From positions 1 to 17,307 of the forward strand of contig CAMLDH010000042.1 in NCBI GenBank assembly GCA_946478765.1: 17,307 nt of DNA. The letters run 5' to 3'. The notes under the pieces were generated by a model, which had not been told where the DNA came from, searched no databases, and was given only the letters and a program-made list of their open reading frames with translations. Of this stretch, positions 14,343 to 17,307 are shown piece after piece. The translations under genes and the position numbers were made by a program. This DNA comes from an uncultured Oxalobacteraceae bacterium. GTDB lineage: Bacteria > Pseudomonadota > Gammaproteobacteria > Burkholderiales > Burkholderiaceae. Position 1 is the first letter of the stretch. Each line of letters opens with the position of its first letter.

Positions 14343-15824
14343 ATGAAAATAATCTCCTCTATTCGAAACAGCTTATTAGCAATGCTTCTAAGCACGGCAA
14401 GTGCTGTGTTCGCACCGGCATTGGTCGGTATTGAGACACCTGCTTTCGCGGCGTCGGTCGCGGGTTTGCCGGACTTCACCGATTTGGTGGAGAAAGTCGG
14501 ACCCGCAGTGGTAAATATCCGGACGACCGAGAAAGTTCGACCCGGGCAGGGTGCCACCGGTGGCGAGGACGAGGAGATGCAGGAGTTCTTCCGGCGCTTC
14601 TTCGGTGTGCCTGTTCCGCCTCGTCAGCAGCCGGACCGTCCGCAACGCGGGCGCAAGCAGACGCCGCAGCAGGAAGAGGAAGTGCCGCGCGGCGTTGGAT
14701 CCGGCTTTATCATTTCCGTGGATGGCTATGTGATGACGAATGCCCACGTGGTCGACGGGGCTGACGAGGTCTATGTGACGCTGACCGACAAGCGCGAATA
14801 CAAGGCAAAGATTATCGGTGCTGACAAGCGCACCGATGTGGCTCTGGTGAAAATCGAGGGCAGTAATTTGCCGCGCTTGACGCTGGGCGATTCCAACAGA
14901 ATTCGAGTCGGCGAATGGGTAATCGCGATCGGCTCGCCATTCGGGCTGGATAACACCGTTACTGCAGGTATTGTCTCGGCCAAGGCGCGCGATACAGGCG
15001 AATATCTACCATTGATCCAGACCGATGTCGCGGTCAATCCCGGCAATTCCGGTGGTCCGCTGATCAACATGCGAGGGGAGGTCATTGGCATTAACTCGCA
15101 GATTTACAGCCGCTCCGGCGGCTACATGGGCATTTCGTTCGCGGTGCCGATTGACGAAGCGATTCGCGTGTCGGAACAACTGAAGAGTAGCGGTAAAGTC
15201 ACGCGTGGTCGCATGGGGGTGCAAATTGGTGAAGTGACCAAGGATGTGGCCGAATCGCTCGGCTTGTCGAAAGCGCAGGGTGCTTTGGTGTCGCGTGTTG
15301 AACCGGGAGGTCCTGCCGAAAAAGCCGGCTTGGAAGCGGGCGACATCATCCTGAAATTTAACGGCGTTGCAATTGACCGTGCAAGCGATTTACCGCGCAT
15401 GGTGGGCAGCACCAAACCTGGCACACGGTCTACGGTGACCGTCTGGCGCAAGGGTGCCAACCGTGATCTGGTCGTTACGATCACTGAAATGGAGCCTGAG
15501 AAAGTCGCTAAAAAAGATGATCGGAAAGCGAAACCCGATCAACCGGTTAACGCGCTTGGATTGGGTGTCAGTGATCTCACGGATGCACAGAAAAAAGAGC
15601 TGAAGATCGACGGCGGCGTTGTAATCGATGTGGCGGAAAGCGTTGCAGCACGTGCCGGTTTGCGCGCGGGCGATGTGATTCTGCGAGTCAACAATACCGA
15701 TGTAAAGGACGCGAAACAATTTACCGCATTGGTGGCCAAGCTGGAGCAGAAGAAGACAGCGGTGCTGCTGGTGCGGCGTGGAGATTCGTCGCAATTCGTG
15801 CCGGTGAAGCCAAGCGGGCAGTAG
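14343..15824 (+). CDS. mucD: Periplasmic serine protease/chaperone MucD (DegP/HtrA family)
   Basis: This 493-residue HtrA protein degrades or refolds damaged envelope proteins. A signal peptide covers about residues 1-36 (ending PAFA). The trypsin-like domain holds the triad His135 (MTNAHVVDG), Asp165 (KRTDVALVKI) and Ser236 (NPGNSGGPLIN). Two PDZ domains follow (about 255-350 and 395-490). A charged, Gln/Arg-rich LA-type loop lies at about 75-115. The ATG at 14343 gives the signal peptide directly; a longer frame from 14262 would add 27 residues of repeat-derived sequence. It is 90 bases after rseB, in the sigma-E operon, and ends with a terminator. Confidence 0.95.
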   Translation: MKIISSIRNSLLAMLLSTASAVFAPALVGIETPAFAASVAGLPDFTDLVEKVGPAVVNIRTTEKVRPGQGATGGEDEEMQEFFRRFFGVPVPPRQQPDRPQRGRKQTPQQEEEVPRGVGSGFIISVDGYVMTNAHVVDGADEVYVTLTDKREYKAKIIGADKRTDVALVKIEGSNLPRLTLGDSNRIRVGEWVIAIGSPFGLDNTVTAGIVSAKARDTGEYLPLIQTDVAVNPGNSGGPLINMRGEVIGINSQIYSRSGGYMGISFAVPIDEAIRVSEQLKSSGKVTRGRMGVQIGEVTKDVAESLGLSKAQGALVSRVEPGGPAEKAGLEAGDIILKFNGVAIDRASDLPRMVGSTKPGTRSTVTVWRKGANRDLVVTITEMEPEKVAKKDDRKAKPDQPVNALGLGVSDLTDAQKKELKIDGGVVIDVAESVAARAGLRAGDVILRVNNTDVKDAKQFTALVAKLEQKKTAVLLVRRGDSSQFVPVKPSGQ

Positions 15825-15846
15825 TTCGTCTGGCTGATTACTTCAG

Positions 15847-15882
15847 GGCTGCAGGCCGATACCGGTTTGTAGCCTTTTGTTT
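15847..15882 (+). terminator. Intrinsic terminator after mucD
   Basis: GGCTGCA (15847-15853) pairs with TGTAGCC (15868-15874), including one G-U pair, and an inner CCG/CGG pairing closes the loop. TTTTGTTT follows (15875-15882). It lies 22 bases after the mucD stop and should end the sigma-E operon. Confidence 0.6.
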
Positions 15883-15916
15883 ATGCAAAATTTCAGAAAT
15901 TGAATATAGATAGACC

Positions 15917-16171
15917 TTGATTCACTTTACGCTCTACTCGCGATCCTATTGTCATCTTTGTGATGACATGCTGCAGGCGCTGAACCGATTCGGTGGCCGG
16001 TGTCAGTTTGAAGTCGATGTGGTCGATGTCGATCTGGATGACAACCTGGTTGCGCTCTATGATGAACTGGTGCCGGTACTTGTGGGCAGGAAGGGTGGCG
16101 GCGCGCCTGTGGAGTTATGCCACTATTTCTTGGATGACGCGAAAGTCAGTGCGTTTTTGGCAGCCGATTAG
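15917..16171 (+). CDS. Glutaredoxin-like thiol-redox protein (DUF836 type)
   Basis: This small thioredoxin-fold protein has 84 residues. It starts IHFTLYSRSYCHLCDDM, with the redox motif Cys12-His-Leu-Cys15 after the first strand. The cis-proline VPVL is at about 52-55. The ending LCHYFLDDAKVSAFL matches the 'glutaredoxin family' DUF836 proteins that commonly sit between mucD and lepA in betaproteobacteria. The start is TTG at 15917: the only later Met (residue 18) would remove the active site. No good ribosome site or promoter is seen, and a terminator lies between it and mucD. The true lepA neighbour is absent; a decayed transposase follows 30 bases later. Confidence 0.82.
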   Translation: MIHFTLYSRSYCHLCDDMLQALNRFGGRCQFEVDVVDVDLDDNLVALYDELVPVLVGRKGGGAPVELCHYFLDDAKVSAFLAAD

Positions 16172-16184
16172 TTCTACTTTGACA

Positions 16185-16210
16185 CATTCATACATCCCAT
16201 TCATACATCC
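16185..16210. repeat. Exact 13-bp tandem duplication at the IS edge
   Basis: CATTCATACATCC occurs twice in direct contact (16185-16197 and 16198-16210). The second copy covers the transposase stop codon (16201-16203 on the - strand). It marks the junction between the glutaredoxin locus and the mobile element. Confidence 0.8.
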
Positions 16211-17307
16211 TCTACTGAAGCTAATTCTTGCCGCTGTCGTTGGTAAACGGAGTGCATGGCGGCGATTCTTCGTTGATGTCGAGAGGTGATTTGCGACACG
16301 ACATCCCCATCATCGATCACTTTGGATGGCAAGCGGCGCTTGATCATTTGTACGACCTCTTCGCAAGAGAGCAATTGAACCGTGTCTCGCAACGCCAGTC
16401 GTTCCTTGGCAAGGAACATCGTGGCAATCATCGCCATGTGGCGGCACCAACCATCCCATTTACAACACGGGTATTCGGCCATGCCGCACGCACTCTTGGC
16501 CTCCTTGAAGGCTTGCTCGACAAAAAAACGTAAGCCCTGCCTGCGCGCCAATTCATGCAGGCCGGTATCGGCAGCAGCGTTGCACAGGCAATATTTGACT
16601 TTCGTTCCATCGAGTTCACGCCGAATCAACAGATGCCAGCGGCGCGCATGGGCTTCCTGGCCGTCTCATGCATATACCTGCGCACAGAGAAATAAATTCG
16701 GCCATGACGTGGCCTTTCTCGCCGGGACGCAACAAAACGCGCCGCCAGGCACTGCCGGGCTGGCGGTGAAGCTAGGCGGCGACAGTCTCGCCTTCGGCCT
16801 CGCTCGTCAAACGACTCGGTGCGCGACCACGCGTGCTTTTCCTGGTCGGAATGTGGGGACAGGAATTTTGCGCATAAATGATTTGATCGCAATGCACATC
16901 CGCCATGAAGGTTTCCCTCCAGTATCGGCGAGGTCGCGCAACAGCCAGGGAAGTTGGCCGAATTTGCCATCCAAACCCACGAAACCAAAGCGCAGTCCGT
17001 TCTGGCGCGCCGTGCGCACGATGTCGGCTGCCAGTTCTCCCTTGCTGCGATGCGCTTGCTGATCCTTTGGAATCCCTGCTTCGTCGCAACGCGCCGGCTC
17101 GTCGATCCACGATTGCGGCAGATAGAGTCGTGCATCAATGAGGGCCGCGATTTCGCCTTTGGCAATCGCCTCGAACGCGCCAACCTGACAGTTGTCTACC
17201 TTGCCGTGACGGCCATTCCATTGCCGTTGCACGCCAGCCGACTTCTCTCTTTTTCGCAAAACCCGAGCCGTCAATGAGCAAGCCCGATTGATTGCTTCCC
17301 AGTCGAT
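16201..17307 (-). pseudogene. Decayed IS701-like DDE transposase (partial at window edge)
   Basis: Read on the - strand, the window edge shows SGLLIDGSGFAKK with the first catalytic Asp. The frame shifts near 17243-17255, inside an AAAAAGAGAG tract, to continue EKSAGVQRQWNGRHGKVDNCQ...ARLYLPQSWIDEPARC...GFVGLDGKFGQLPW (second Asp). It shifts again near 16911-16921 (GGAGGGAAA) to give ETFMADVHCDQIIYAQ...RGRAPSRL. It meets a TAG at 16772-16774, resumes as WRRVLLRPGEKGHVMAEF, and shifts back near 16677-16697. A TGA at 16666-16668 replaces a Trp codon (VYA-stop-DGQEAHARRWHLLIRREL). The last intact part has FFVEQAFKEAK with the catalytic Glu. Three frameshifts and two stops make it non-functional unless the sequence is faulty. 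The family assignment is by eye, from motif order. Terminal inverted repeats were not identified. Confidence 0.85.

Noticed and set aside
16382..17062. Plus-strand open frames (up to 226 codons) over the transposase region
   Set aside because: They are antisense to readable transposase motifs and have no domain of their own; long frames here reflect composition.
1..17307. CRISPR arrays, tRNA genes, rRNA genes, toxin-antitoxin pairs, phage genes
   Set aside because: No regularly spaced repeats, cloverleaf sequences or rRNA signatures were seen, and all sizeable genes are explained by housekeeping families or the IS remnant.

Overview
This window looks like a chromosomal core region of a betaproteobacterium, most likely an Oxalobacteraceae-type member of the Burkholderiales (Herminiimonas/Janthinobacterium-like). 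That assignment is inferred from gene order, moderate GC content and protein character; no search was run. Nearly every gene is a recognisable housekeeping gene. The window does not contain an obvious new multi-gene system. The unexplained material lies between genes.

Layout. Positions 1-2880 (+ strand) hold the 3' part of an RluC-type pseudouridine synthase gene, a HAD phosphatase (Gph-like), a small Rieske [2Fe-2S] protein and an S49 signal peptide peptidase. Positions 2881-3187 hold no credible protein gene but carry a promoter-like sequence followed by five consecutive hairpins, a candidate structured RNA. Positions 3188-4630 (- strand) hold an RsmI-like methyltransferase paralogue and a Maf/YceF nucleotide pyrophosphatase. 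A promoter region with overlapping -10 boxes on both strands separates these from yceD.

Positions 4737-11296 (+) are the classical yceD-rpmF-plsX-fabH-fabD-fabG-acpP-fabF cluster, which links an rRNA/ribosome pair to phospholipid initiation (PlsX) and type II fatty acid synthesis: FabD makes malonyl-ACP, FabH primes, FabF elongates, FabG reduces and AcpP carries the chain. A small two-helix membrane protein (YgfX-like at best) follows. Positions 11959-15824 are the envelope-stress locus rpoE-rseA-rseB(mucB)-mucD: sigma-E, its membrane anti-sigma factor, the periplasmic modulator and a DegP-type protease. A convincing sigma-E-type promoter precedes rpoE, implying autoregulation. A glutaredoxin-like gene (15917-16171) follows. 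The window ends in a decayed, minus-strand IS701-like transposase with three frameshifts and two stop codons, sitting where lepA would normally be expected.

The best leads are: (i) the tandem-hairpin locus at about 3015-3175; (ii) a repeat family with the pattern AGYTAAGCG ... ACTYT...CAACAAA ... AAAAGC, found just upstream of fabD, acpP and mucD; (iii) the symmetric divergent promoter between maf and yceD; (iv) the sigma-E autoregulatory promoter.
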